In this document: positions 13,732-24,179 of the stretch, one piece after another
Layout of the letters: each line of letters begins with the position of its first letter
Numbering within the stretch: the first letter of the stretch is position 1
From: Triatoma infestans
Taxonomy: Eukaryota; Arthropoda; Insecta; Hemiptera; Reduviidae
Reading direction: 5' to 3'
DNA length: 64,000 bases
Assembly: GCA_011037195.1 (NCBI GenBank)
Contig: JAAEAF010000672.1
Coordinates: forward strand, 1 to 64,000
Made by a program: the position numbers and the translations under genes
The notes under the pieces: model-generated
Databases searched by the model: none
Told to the model about the DNA's origin: nothing
What the model saw: only the letters and a program-made list of their open reading frames with translations

Positions 13732-13935
13732 GGGCGGGTGTTGGTGTAGTGGTAATGAGCACGGACTTGTAAGTGGGTGGACCCCAGTTTGAGTCCAGCG
13801 TATAACTGCTAAATTTTATATTTGTTTAAAAAATGTTAATAGTAAAGTAGGTGCTTCCGCCCCCGTCCGCGACACCTAATTTGGTAGTTGGACGTTAAGC
13901 CCACCTGAAAAAATAGGCACTACTTTACTTACTTT
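13732..13935 (+). mobile_element. tRNA-derived SINE (family B)
   Basis: A tRNA-like head carries a box A-like stretch (TGGTGTAGTGGTAATGAGCA, from about 13742) and a box B-like stretch (AGTTTGAGTCC, about 13788-13798), the internal RNA polymerase III promoter layout. An unrelated body follows, with 'GTAGTTGGACGTTAAGCCCA', and a short A-rich tail. The head and body differ from the SINE family at 35369, 44399 and 51468. Flanks are AT-rich and no duplication could be assigned. Confidence 0.6.
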
Positions 13936-13954
13936 TTTTATATATATATATTTA

Positions 13955-14719
13955 TATAAAATAAAAATAAGTTTTTATTTGTCATTTACAACGGTACATT
14001 CAACATTTATAATGGTACAATAAATAAATATGCTAAGGACGTTAAATGACATGATAGCAATACCAACACATCGAGCAATGATTAGCATTAGTCAGCAAGG
14101 TAATCTCAGAGCCAAAGGCGCCTCAGTCCCCTTCGAGGACTGGAACGAAGTGTAGTTGAGCATAAGTTAGTCGTAAATGATTAGGAAGTGTTGATTAATT
14201 TTTATCTGGCCCAGAAGCTCGTATCTATTGTTTAGTTCGATTCGGTTAAGTCGTGTATAAGATTTCCAGGGGAATCTTTTTCGAGAATCAGTCCAAGGTA
14301 CCACACATGGTCGGCTGAAGGAATGGAAGAATTATATAAGTGGATAAATGCAAGAATTTTTCTTTTCAATGTAAAGATTATGTATTTTGATTTTTTTGAA
14401 TTGATTTTTATTTGCCATTTTTTCAACGTAGGTTCTAAAGATGTAGCTGTGATTGTAGAGAGAGGACAGAGAGTGTGGGATGAGTATGTGTGAAGAGAAT
14501 TGCAAAGGCGTACATAGAGATAGAGGGATATGAAGGTAAGTCGGATGTATAGATTGAATAAAGCAGTGGAGCCCTGACGCTTCCTGTTAATACCCTAGCA
14601 CAAAACTGTTTCGAGTTCAAGGGAAATGCGATGGTGTCTAAAACACGATGAGCCTGCTGTATTGTAGATGGGAAGGTGCGGAAACCAAACTCATGGTTTG
14701 CTATTTTGCAAATATTCAT
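13955..14719 (-). pseudogene. Jockey-like LINE reverse transcriptase fragment
   Basis: The minus strand encodes two abutting pieces of a non-LTR reverse transcriptase. The upstream piece (14719-14435) has the family phrases 'FGFR', 'QQAHRVLDTIA' and 'LLYSIYTSDLPS', but the catalytic FADD-type motif is ruined (reads FAILF). The downstream piece (14426-14232) has 'WQIKINSKKSKYIIF' and 'VWYLGLIL', seen after the thumb in Jockey-clade enzymes. A frameshift separates them. Sequence down to about 13955 is probably the rest of the ORF and the 3' UTR. The 5' part is absent, as in a truncated dead LINE copy. Confidence 0.7.
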
Positions 14720-14923
14720 GGGAAAAAAATTATATAAGTAAAAACAAAATACAACCTATAACAAGTACTGGCAAATTACAGATAAATATAAGATTGCTGA
14801 AGGAAAATAAGGAAGATCTTATTTGATAAATATAAGATTGCTGAAGGAAAATAAAATAATGATGAAACGTTGTAATTTTCAATCATGTAAATAAAGATAT
14901 TACAAACAATTATGGTATTATTG

Positions 14924-15192
14924 TTGTGGTTGGTTCCGCTGAGCTGGAAAGCATCAGAGATATTTTCCGTGATTGCTGCTTCTTTTTGTTGTCATCGACC
15001 GGTTTCGGGCGTTCGCTCATCATCAGGATGCTTTTTGTCAAGCTGCATGATAACATAGATTTGCACAGAATGTATCAACTAAATTTGCTCTGTGCAAATC
15101 TATGTTATCACACTGTTGACAAAAAGCATCCTGATGTGGGCGAACGCCCGAAACCGGTCGACGACCACAAAAAGAACCAATAATCTCTGTTA
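14924..15192. mobile_element. Palindromic hammerhead-bearing element, family 1, copy B
   Basis: Inverted arms meet near 15075. Both carry a hammerhead-like core: minus strand about 14991-15031 (GCATC, CTGATGA, a GC stem, GAAACCGGTC, GATG) and plus strand about 15126-15165 (the A9 position is missing). The left terminus is full length (GTTGTGGTTGGTTCCGC); the right is truncated. An exact 9 bp duplication GTATTATTG flanks it (14915-14923 and 15193-15201). Confidence 0.78.
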
Positions 15193-15201
15193 GTATTATT
15201 G

Positions 15202-18200
15202 CTTCATTTTAGTAAAGCACACCAGGACTGGATACTGTATTCTGAATCTAAAAGTTTACACGCCCGTCAAGTAGGACTGGCCACCACCGAATCTGTAGGA
15301 GATCTTTGCACATCGTTAGCTGCATGTGTGCCAGCGATCTGCAAAATTTAGGCGTTTGTGACGTAAAATTGACCAAAGTTATTAAGGAGAAAACTTTGGC
15401 GTCAAGTTCGTTCAAACTATAATAATGTGTGTTTATTTATCAATAATAAAAAAAAATACAAATCTTATAATAGTAATTACACATAATCGGCATGAACATA
15501 GTCCGTCTGCCAAATTGACTCTTACTAAAAAGTGTGTAACTTTAGAAACAAAATAATAAAAGAAATTCACTAGCGCAAAATCAATTTACAACACCTCTGA
15601 GAAAAACTAAACAGAATTTTTATCACAATTATACATATAAAAAAAAATTAATTTGATAATACACCCAATAATAGGGTAGTAGAATAAATAAATGGAGATA
15701 AAGATGTCGTATGACAGCCTAAATGAAGTGTCACAAGAGCACTGCAGCTGTATATGCACACATAGAATAAATTCTTTTTTTACAACACAGAGAAATCCAG
15801 GGCCAGTGGTGGTTTAATATTTTCTTAAAAAGTTTGTAAAAATTAAGTTGCTGAATTAAATATTATCGATACCAATCTTGCCCCAGCCTCGCTCTCCTCT
15901 AGTACATTTTCCCAAACCACCTGACCCTAAACTCCCCAAAGACAGGACAAACCCCAGCGAAGTGTGCAACATCCTCCCTATCTCCCAGAGTTCACAGGGA
16001 ACAACTGTGCCCACTCTGCACTCTCGAAACATCGAAATTCAAACCAAGGAGCTGACCTCTCAGTTTCATTATAGTCCGGATGAAATGTGCGTACATGATT
16101 TTTATCATTAATATATTTCTCACCCAAATCCAATTCCAATTTATTATACATATAATAAAATTTAGCATTATTAAGTCTATCCAATAAATAATTTCTAAAT
16201 TCTAATTTTATTTTGTTCATAAAAATTTCATTGGATAGCCTAAAACATTGTTTTCCGATATATATATATATAAAATAGTGAGCCTCTGGTAAGTTATGCC
16301 TGCTGCACAGATCACAACACTCCCTGTATCAGAACAGTTTTCTTCTCATTAATACAAACTTTATGTTCAGATTTTTTAAAATTTTTGTCTTTACCAAACG
16401 TTAGTGCCGGCAATTTACAAAATGACAGATATTGACGAAAAACTGTTCTCCCTTCCTGAAAACCAAAGGCCTTCATATAATCAACACGCTTGCGGCTAAA
16501 ATATTAAACTGTCTGCTACATTAACCTCCAACAACCCTTTTCAAGGCCACCAAGTAAAATACACTTTTTTTTTACTAACGCTAGTAGTTTTTTTGTGTGC
16601 TGCTCTTATGCAAAATTTCATCATTCGTGCCGTATTAATAAGGTTAATACGTCAAATTAGACTGTCCACCAAGTTTATTTTCACATTTTTCTTTGTCAAC
16701 CCTTTGTGCTGGCGATCCATCAAATTTCAGCGTTTGTGCTATAAAATTAACAATGGCGTCAAGTTTTACTGACCACCATTTCAAATTATGTTAGTTGTTT
16801 AAGGAAATATCGTAATACATACATTGGAAAAATTTAGAGCCCTTGTGAATGAGTCCAGTTGGTAACGGAAGCATGTATGATTATTAGCTGAATATTTAAT
16901 AATTTTAATTAAAAAAATTATTCAGAACATATGGGAAGAAATAGAAGTTATTAGTAATTATATAAATTTATATAATTATGAGGCCAGTAATTAACTTTTT
17001 ACTTTCTCCAAGTGTTTATAAGAGGAGCTGCTGCAATGTGTCAAAGTTTCGATATAGGGTTTTACTGACTTTAATTCACGTTTTGAGATCCGCTGAATCC
17101 AAAAAAATTTTTTTAAAATTTGGTCTGTATGTACGTATGTTTGTGTATATGAGCGCCGCCAGCATGACTAAAATTGCAGAAAGTTGCCCTAAGTTTTTCC
17201 CCACCACCTTTTCTAGTTTCGTGACGATTTGAAGTTACGATTTTCCCTTACATACTGCTAGCCTAATAACGTGTTTCATGTTATAAAGGATCTTGCAGCG
17301 CCTGAACAAATGCACAGGAGATTTAAGTAAGCATTAAATAAAGAACAGGAGAAGTTCAAAACGCTTGCTTTAAGTCCATACTATTTGAACTGCTGCTTCA
17401 GCGGTTCAAGAGACCGTTTTTAACAGAAATAATTGTATATTTCGATATAAGGCATAAAGATAGCAAACATTGATTGAAAGCGGTGAATATTTTATCTATT
17501 TACAAAAGTACTTCAGAGAAATAAAAGAAACGTATTTTACTCATCCTTTTGCCTCTTGCTTTAAGATAGCGGAAGTAAGAGTTAAAGAAACCCTAGACTT
17601 TCAGTGGAATTGCCAGGCTGACAGAATATCACTTGCGATCTTTTAGGCGACCATTGTCATTCAAAAAGTTTGTCTTAAACTGACTTTCGTCCACACTGAC
17701 TTGATTCTTCAGGATAGGATTGATTTGATTGCTCAGCACTGGCAAGATATAAGGAGGGTAGCTGTAGACCAAGCAGGAGAAAAGCGAGATATACCTCCTT
17801 CTCCTCCAACTAGCACTTAAATAGCTGAACGTAGAAAGCTGAACTTAATTTGTACTTTCGTGTACTTAATTTCCCAAAAGTACCCTTAAATGAATTCTAT
17901 GGAGAAATGTTTCAATTAAAAGTTTTAGCTCTTAGTATGTGCAGTTGATATACCATATAATGGGTATGAGAAGGAGAGAATTGGGTTTGAAAGATAAATA
18001 AACTGGAAGAATGCTGAACACTCTATAATGAGAAAGTATAACACTAACTGCCTGGACTTTAAACGAATATATAAAATTTAGAGTGAGCAAAGAGAAAGGT
18101 TGTTGAAGGTTGCAACAGCTGTATAAACTGTTTAAAAACTGTCCCCTGTATGGCTTACGCAGCTGTATTTAAGCAGAGTCTCCCACTACAGTCTAGCCTA

Positions 18201-18839
18201 AGTAGTTAGCGAGCTTCTCAATTTTTGTGTCTCTCTCTCTCTTTAGAGTTCTCCCTTCGGATCTAGTTACATTTTATGTTTAAAGAAAATCATTGGAGCC
18301 GTTTTCGAGAAAATAAAAAAAAACTAAAGTGGTAGAATCGGTTGATGGATTTTACCCGAAATGTTCGTGTCTGATGCGGTGGTAGTGCCCAAACGGAATA
18401 CCAAGTTTGTGCTTCCTGCACTTTTTGTTTTTGAGATATTTTGTTCACGCACTCATACAGACCATTTTGTAAAACCTACGTTTTGGACCCAGGGAGCTGA
18501 AAACGTGTATTTCGCTGAAAACTCAATTTCGAATTCTGGCACGATCGCAATACTTGCTCCTTTTAGTAATTGTAAGAGAAAGTAAAAATATCACCAAGTA
18601 TTAAATTTGAATTTCCCGCATTAGTGAAATTTTAGAAGTTCGTGAAAATCAATGCAATCTAAATGATGTATAGTGGCTGGTAGTTACATAAACTTTATAA
18701 AATTTTTTAATGTTAAATAATTACAGTCTTATAGTAATTTTAATTAAATAAATTGATCTATTAATAATCTTATCAAATAATTTTTTTTTACGTATTGTCG
18801 GTAACCCAAAATTATAACCTACATGGAATATTACTTGTC
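15202..18839. other. Intergenic DNA with old repeats
   Basis: Two diverged direct repeats lie at about 15340-15420 and 16705-16790; both read 'GCGATC...AAATTT.(G/A)GCGTTTGTG' followed by a 'GGCGTCAAGTT' phrase. Copies of the large dispersed repeat family occur near 17000-17240, 17850-17960 and 18270-18590. A GC-richer patch at 15878-16080 has an open frame but no firm identity. The RpL8 upstream region lies at the right end. Confidence 0.4.
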
Positions 18840-18877
18840 CTTGTGTCGTGTCCGCCATAGCTAGATAGGCTTTCCAT
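18838..18877 (+). promoter_or_regulatory. Probable RpL8 start site and 5' untranslated exon
   Basis: A pyrimidine-rich start (TTGTCCTTGTGTCGTGTCC), of the 5' terminal oligopyrimidine kind used by ribosomal protein genes, precedes a strong donor GTAAGT at 18878. The matching acceptor TTTTCAG ends at 19076, six bases before the RpL8 ATG. A 38-40 nt leader exon and a 199 bp leader intron are inferred. Confidence 0.5.
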
Positions 18878-19081
18878 GTAAGTTAGTAATCCAAGATTAC
18901 TAGATTTTATTTAATACATCGTTGTTTGTTTGTTCGACCAAAGTAATTTTTTTTGTAAAACTATTTATTTGGAAGAAATTCGTTTTATTCTTGTTAGCTT
19001 AACTTTTAAACATTGAACTTATAACCTCTTTTTATAGTTTACTTTCTTATTTCTTGTATATGTATTTTATTTTCAGTTATC

Positions 19082-21287
19082 ATGGGTCGTGTTATACGAG
19101 CTCAACGTAAAGGAGCTGGAAGTGTTTTTAGGTCGCATACAAAACACAGAAAAGGAGCACCTAAATTGAGATCTCTTGATTTTGCAGAGAGGCATGGTTA
19201 TATCAAAGGTGTTGTGAAGGTTTGTAAATGAAAATGTGTTTTCTGAATATTTACTTCATATAATTAATGAAAGCCATAACGCAAATTTAAATTGTAGGAA
19301 ATAATCCATGATCCTGGCAGAGGTGCACCTTTGGCAGTTGTACACTTTAGAGATCCTTATAGGTTTAAAACTCGTAAAGAGTTATTTATTGCACCGGAAG
19401 GAATATATACTGGACAGTTTTTATATTGCGGAAAGAAAGGTAATGTTTTGTTTGTTATATGGACATTTAGTTTGTACCAGTTTTCTCTTATCTGTTTTTT
19501 ACTTATGGTTAATTTTAAATTAAATTACAGCCAATCTTCACATTGGTAATGTAATGCCTGTTGGTACTATGCCTGAAGGTACAATTATTTGTAATCTAGA
19601 GGAAAAGACAGGTGACAGAGGCCGTTTAGCTAGAGCATCAGGTGAAATATAGTTTATACTATACAGTTTGCACTTTTTTTTTTTATTATGGATTTATATA
19701 TATATATAAAGTAGATGTTCCAAAGAGTAGTCACTAATATTGATACTTTCTTCAGGAAATTATGCTACAGTAATTGCTCACAATCCCGATACAAAGAGGA
19801 CTAGAGTGAAGCTTCCTTCAGGAGCAAAGAAAGTTATACCTTCCAATAACAGAGCTATGGTTGGTAAGTATCTGCTGCTGAATTGATTTTTATAAGAGCT
19901 ATATAAGTAGGAACGAATTAACTGTAGACAGGCTGCGAAACCCTTTGAAGAACTGACCAGTTCAATTTCCCCACTTGGGAAAATCCTGTTATACTAAGGA
20001 ACCTATTTCTTTTTTTACTTTCCTTTACTTGCTAAAAGAGGAAGTATTGCAATCGTGTAGAATTTTCGAAATTGTAGTTACATCGGAAATAGTGTTTTGA
20101 TATTCCCAGATTCAGAAAAATAGGTGATAAGATATTGGTCTGTGAATGTAAGTGCATGCGCTTAGCATACCTCAAAATCTGCATTTCCCGGATAGTTCAA
20201 AGTTGATATTTCGTTTGAGATACCATGGAACCTGACAATAAGATTTTGCTTAAAATCTGCCAACCGAAAGTGAATTTTATTGAATCGATTTTGCAGGTTT
20301 TTCTTTCGATTTGGATAAACACACTACAGGAGGTCTAACACTTGTACTTGAAACTTCTTTGGGGAAAAATTGTTTTGGGGGGTTTCTTGGGAGTGAGTGA
20401 CGTTAAGCTTAACTCTAAAAATGCTCTTTCAGTATATTATAGATTCCAGCTCCAATATTATATTAAATTAAATTTATTGCCAACTTCTTGGTTTGATGAA
20501 AATCGAATAACTGAAATTTACTACTTTCCTAGATATGATTTTTTTTCAGTTTTACGATTTTCTCTATTAACTGTACATATTAAGACAACATTTTTGTTTG
20601 AAATTTTATCCGGAAAAATTGATTTTCGAAGATTCTGGGGAGCTGGAAGTGCGCTTCTTTCAAGTGTTATTTCATTATGTTAATTTATTTTCTCCCAATG
20701 ATATAATATTGAAGCATTTAGCATTCAAATAAAAAAAATTGTACGTTTGTTTTTATAAAATTTGTTAGTTAAAACTAGGTGCATTGCAGGAAGTGAACGT
20801 TGTATGTGTATCTTTTATACCATTATTTCTCCCCAACAGGTATCGTTGCCGGAGGTGGACGTATTGATAAGCCAGTATTGAAAGCCGGTAGGGCGTACTA
20901 CAAGTACAAGGCTAAGAGGAACTGCTGGCCTAAAGTCCGTGGTGTTGCTATGAATCCAGTCGAACATCCTCACGGTGGTGGTAATCACCAACATATTGGT
21001 AAAGCTTCCACTGTTAAGAGAGGAACCAGTGCTGGTAGAAAGGTTAGTGTTGATTCTTAATGTTACATCTTTTATTTAAAGAAATCATTGTAAGTAAATT
21101 TGTTGAGTTGGTGTGTTGAAGGCCAGAATATTTCTCAACCAAAATGCGATAACCCAGCGAGACTCTAAATGTGAGACCTCTCTACTACAGACATTCGATT
21201 TATTTTTTTCAGGTTGGTCTTATCGCCGCAAGAAGAACTGGTAGGATTCGTGGTGGCAAGACTGATCAAAAGAAAGGAGAAGATTAA
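19082..21287 (+). CDS. RpL8: 60S ribosomal protein L8 (uL2)
   Basis: Six coding exons: 19082-19219, 19298-19439, 19531-19641, 19756-19863, 20840-21042 and 21213-21287. They join in frame to 258 aa, close to the usual 256-258. The protein is a core large-subunit component next to the peptidyl transferase centre. The start reads [16 protein letters not shown]. The hallmark [12 protein letters not shown] is in exon 5; His216 falls where the hydroxylated histidine of human RPL8 lies. The C terminus is Arg/Lys-rich. All junctions have canonical GT-AG sites and matching phases. Intron 4 (19864-20839) is long because of a dispersed-repeat copy. A polyadenylation-like ATTAAA lies at about 21311. The snoRNA host gene begins within 200 bp downstream on the same strand. 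Confidence 0.97.
20020..20690 (+). repeat. Dispersed repeat copy in RpL8 intron 4
   Basis: Starts with 'TTTACTTTCC...GAGGAAGTATTG', then 'ATTTTCGAAATTG' and a CGGAAAT phrase, as in copies at 25530, 36660 and 40610 (the last inverted). It is non-coding in all frames apart from chance open stretches and explains the length of this intron. The family identity is unknown. Confidence 0.55.
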
Positions 21288-21683
21288 AGCTAAAAATTGT
21301 TTTGTGTTTTATTAAAATATAAACGTACTTTGTACAGAATTTTCATTTTTAATATTTTTTTCTTTCTGTTTTATTTATAAAACCTATTACTACCTGAACT
21401 TTCCTTAGAAAGGTATTCATCCTGTTCTACCTTATTGTAAATAAGTATAGTATTTATTATTTGAACAATTTCTCTCCGGCATTGGGGAAAAAAATATCGT
21501 AAGAGGTGAGTTTCCGTTTATATGATATTAACTCATTTTTTTCTTTTTTAATAAGTTTTACATTTGCAGGTAATTAATTATAAAGAGGATGTGGAAATTT
21601 TTTTGAATTCCTGTGGTGTGGTCAGACTAAATTAGTTTCACTTGATAACACGTAAGTGTCCCTAACAAGTAAATTGGTAATTG

Positions 21684-21768
21684 ACATGAAATGATGAAAA
21701 ATGTCAATGAGACTTGAAAAAAAAAAAAAATGATTTGTAATGAACTAGAGGTTATTTCTGAAATTATC
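21684..21768 (+). ncRNA. Box C/D snoRNA candidate 1
   Basis: Box C ATGATGA at 21691-21697 and box D CTGA at 21758-21761 are 71 nt apart end to end. The guide just before box D is ACTAGAGGTTATTT, the same as in candidates 2 and 3. Box D lies 74 nt upstream of the intron's 3' splice site. The terminal stem is weak. The rRNA or snRNA target was not identified. Confidence 0.65.
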
Positions 21769-21948
21769 CTTTATTTTTCTCCAACGTTTTAAGAGGAAAT
21801 ATTTTTAGTAATTAGATGTGAATTTTTATTTCTAGAGAAAGCTGACTGAAAGTAAGGAATGTGAATTGGCATGTCCCAAATCGCCAGTGTAATAAGGTGA
21901 GTAACTTAAGCAGAGCTGTATGTAACTGTGTTTGAATATGTATTATCG

Positions 21949-22030
21949 CATTAAAGTGATGAGTTTTACTATGTATATGATTAAAATTGCATGATATTGT
22001 TGAAAATTAGAGGCTATTTCTGATTTATTT
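21949..22030 (+). ncRNA. Box C/D snoRNA candidate 2
   Basis: Box C GTGATGA at 21956-21962 and box D CTGA at 22020-22023 (68 nt). Flanking TAAA and TTTA can form a short terminal stem. The guide before box D, ATTAGAGGCTATTT, differs from candidate 3 by two changes. Box D is 78 nt from the acceptor. Confidence 0.7.
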
Positions 22031-22199
22031 CTTATTCTCTATATTTTTGAAACCTTACAAAGTTGTATATTTACTAATTTGTAATAACTGCTCCATTTCA
22101 GAATCTACATGCTTCAGTATGAGGCTTCATCAAGATGGTCTGTTAATTTCAGGTATCGTAAAACTATTATTACCAGCTACTTTTTTTAACTAGTAATAT

Positions 22200-22281
22200 T
22201 TATTTAGTGATGATTGTTATTTAAAAAAAAAGGATACATTATGACTTTTTTTAAGAACTAGAGGTTATTTCTGATTGAATC
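22200..22281 (+). ncRNA. Box C/D snoRNA candidate 3
   Basis: Box C GTGATGA at 22207-22213 and box D CTGA at 22271-22274 (68 nt). ATTTAG before box C can pair with TTGAAT after box D, including wobbles. The guide is ACTAGAGGTTATTT, identical to candidate 1. Box D is 74 nt from the acceptor. Confidence 0.7.
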
Positions 22282-22466
22282 TTGTTAATTTTTTTTTAAT
22301 TTTCTTCTACATTCTTAGAATTTTAATTCAGTTTTCATTATCTTCCAGCCATGTTTCCAGAGAATTCATGAGAAATGATATAGTGTGAATCATGCTCTAT
22401 ATGGAAGTCTTCGTTTTAGATGGTTAGTGTTTTTTTAATTTTTATAGTAGTCATTAAACGTAGAAC

Positions 22467-22550
22467 TAAACTTATGATGATTTATCTAGGCGTTTGAAAT
22501 CCTAATTCATAATTTGTATTCAGGTTACTTCGTTGCAATCTGAGTATATA
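22467..22550 (+). ncRNA. Box C/D snoRNA candidate 4
   Basis: Box C ATGATGA at 22474-22480 and box D CTGA at 22540-22543 (70 nt). It contains GGCGTTTGAAATCCTA, shared with candidate 5, probably a guide ahead of a degenerate D' box. The segment before box D, TTACTTCGTTGCAAT, is a possible second guide. Box D lies 68 nt from the acceptor at 22611. Confidence 0.65.
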
Positions 22551-23054
22551 ATTAGATTTTTATCTTTAATATTGTAAAGAAGTAATTAATAATATTTTTT
22601 TGTTTTTTTAGGGAAATAATAACTTGAAAACACCTTTTTGAAAAATGTAAAATGAAAAGTTTATAAGAAAGTAAATTATTATTTAGAGATGTCTCATGTA
22701 GATGTTATGCGACAATTTGAAGAGATAAAAGAATAGTGATTCGCGTAGAGGTAGCTATTTTAATTTGATAATTCAGATATTAAAATTCTTTGCAAATTTC
22801 AAAAGCTTTGTTTAAGATGTAGATATTAGTGCTAGATGTAGGATGAATCGAAACGTCCAATTTAAAAAAAAAAAACAAGAAGATATATTCTTAATTAGTA
22901 ATCATCCAAGTTCTTAAATTGAATTTTACATTCTTTAATCTTTAACGAAATCGTCTTTGAACTAAATACTCATTATTGATAATGTACTAAAATTTCTGGC
23001 TGTTAAAAAATTAATTTTTATTTGTCTTTATGTCGCTTAACAACTTTACATTTT

Positions 23055-23150
23055 TGAATATGTGGGTGAGTCCGCAATGTTAGATAACATCTGGGATTTT
23101 ATCCGTCCTATGTTTCTTGTTCAGTCTCGGATTCTCATCCATTCTTAGAT
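23055..23150. repeat. Degenerate arm of a palindromic family-1-like element
   Basis: The stretch 'GTGGGTGAGTCCGC...ATAACATCTGGGATTTTATCC' followed by 'CTCGGATTCTCATCC' matches the left arm of the diverged copy at 43398-43745. Only one arm remains and the hammerhead core is not intact. It lies in the last long intron of the snoRNA host gene and accounts for part of its length. Confidence 0.45.
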
Positions 23151-23430
23151 TAAGGCTATCAAATTCATGTTAGTAAGTTGACTCTAACTTTGTTTTTGTT
23201 GCGCACCATACTTGTTGATTTTGTGCGGAAATTATCTAACTTTATAATAAATTTATACTAACTTAAAATTTGTCAAGTTAGCCTAAAAAAAACAACAACA
23301 GTATTTTAGGCTAAAAGTTTTGATTCTTTAAGTTTTAGAACATTAATGAGTTTTGTTATATTATCTGTAACATTAGAGGCCCAAGATTTGAGTTACATCC
23401 CATATATTTAATAAACTTTTATTTTGTAAT

Positions 23431-23511
23431 ATTTTAAATGATGATAGAATTATTTATTAATGGCGTTTGAAATCCTATTTTATTATGAGGATATTCTGTA
23501 CTGATTTTCCC
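23431..23511 (+). ncRNA. Box C/D snoRNA candidate 5
   Basis: Box C ATGATGA at 23438-23444 and box D CTGA at 23501-23504 (67 nt). It shares GGCGTTTGAAATCCTA with candidate 4 at the same internal position, while the rest has diverged, as expected of paralogues held by one guide. Box D is 71 nt from the acceptor at 23575. Confidence 0.65.
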
Positions 23512-24039
23512 TTTTTCTTTAAAATATATGCTTTGTTTTCTTAACTTTCCAATAATTTTTTTTTTTGTATTGCAGATTTAAATCATAAATACAGTCACAA
23601 TACAGGCTGGAAGCCATATAATGTCTGATGGTATCACTATAATTAAGTGTCTCACTTGCGATCGATAGAGCCATAGCGAATTATTTGCAGATAATAACAT
23701 GTCCTAACAGTCACGCTTTTGTTAGCTTGATGACTCCTTGAGATGATAATTGATGATTATATAGTAAATTCATTGTTATATTCCTACAATATAGTATTAT
23801 TCCTTGAAATCCATGATTCCCATGATTACTCTTACAGATTTCATGTTAGGCAGAAATTTGTAATACCTAGAAAGGAACATTCATTCTTTTGAGTAAGGAG
23901 TTTCATTTGATAATTATGGAACAAACAAATATTTGTCTAAAGTACCTGGTATTGTTAGTAAAAAAAAAAAAGGAAGAAAACTGAAATTAGATAAGAACTT
24001 ACTCCTCAGAAATTTCGAATATCTGCGCATAATTGAATT

Positions 24040-24165
24040 ACAATTTAACTTTCTAAGAAAAAAGTATTTTCTTCGGCCCCAGCCAACCAACATTTTGCTT
24101 GTGTCATTGACAACGGCTAAATCTAACTATTGTTTATATATAATTGAATTACAATTTAAATAAAG
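24040..24165 (+). repeat. Penelope-related family 3 terminal fragment
   Basis: 'CTTCGGCCCCAGCCAACCAA' and 'TTTTGCTTGTGTCATTGACAACGGC' match the terminal arm seen at 9200-9280 and 59620-59655. It is a lone 3' end with no second arm nearby. Confidence 0.5.
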
Positions 24166-24179
24166 AGCTGCAAGACAGT

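Larger units (their letters stand above)
21470..23630 (+). ncRNA. snoRNA host gene (multi-exon non-coding transcript)
   Basis: Short exons lacking a shared reading frame alternate with introns that each hold one C/D snoRNA candidate. Proposed exons are about 21470-21505, 21570-21651, 21836-21896, 22102-22152, 22349-22422, 22612-22670 and 23576-23630, all bounded by good GT and AG sites (donors such as GTAAGT and GTGAGT). The start near 21470 is pyrimidine-rich (TTTCTCTCCGG), as expected for a TOP-type host promoter. Candidate snoRNAs end 68-78 nt before the acceptors, the spacing known to favour splicing-coupled snoRNP assembly. The first small intron holds no snoRNA. The 3' end is unresolved and may extend towards 24165. 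Exons are inferred. Confidence 0.65.

Noticed and set aside
15878..16111. Protein-coding exon or GIY-YIG fragment in a GC-richer patch
   Set aside because: The phrase KDRTNPSEVCNI is suggestive of a retroelement C terminus, but the following motifs are absent and no splice context fits.
23690..23830. Sixth snoRNA in the terminal part of the host gene
   Set aside because: TGATGA motifs are present, but no CTGA box D at a suitable distance.
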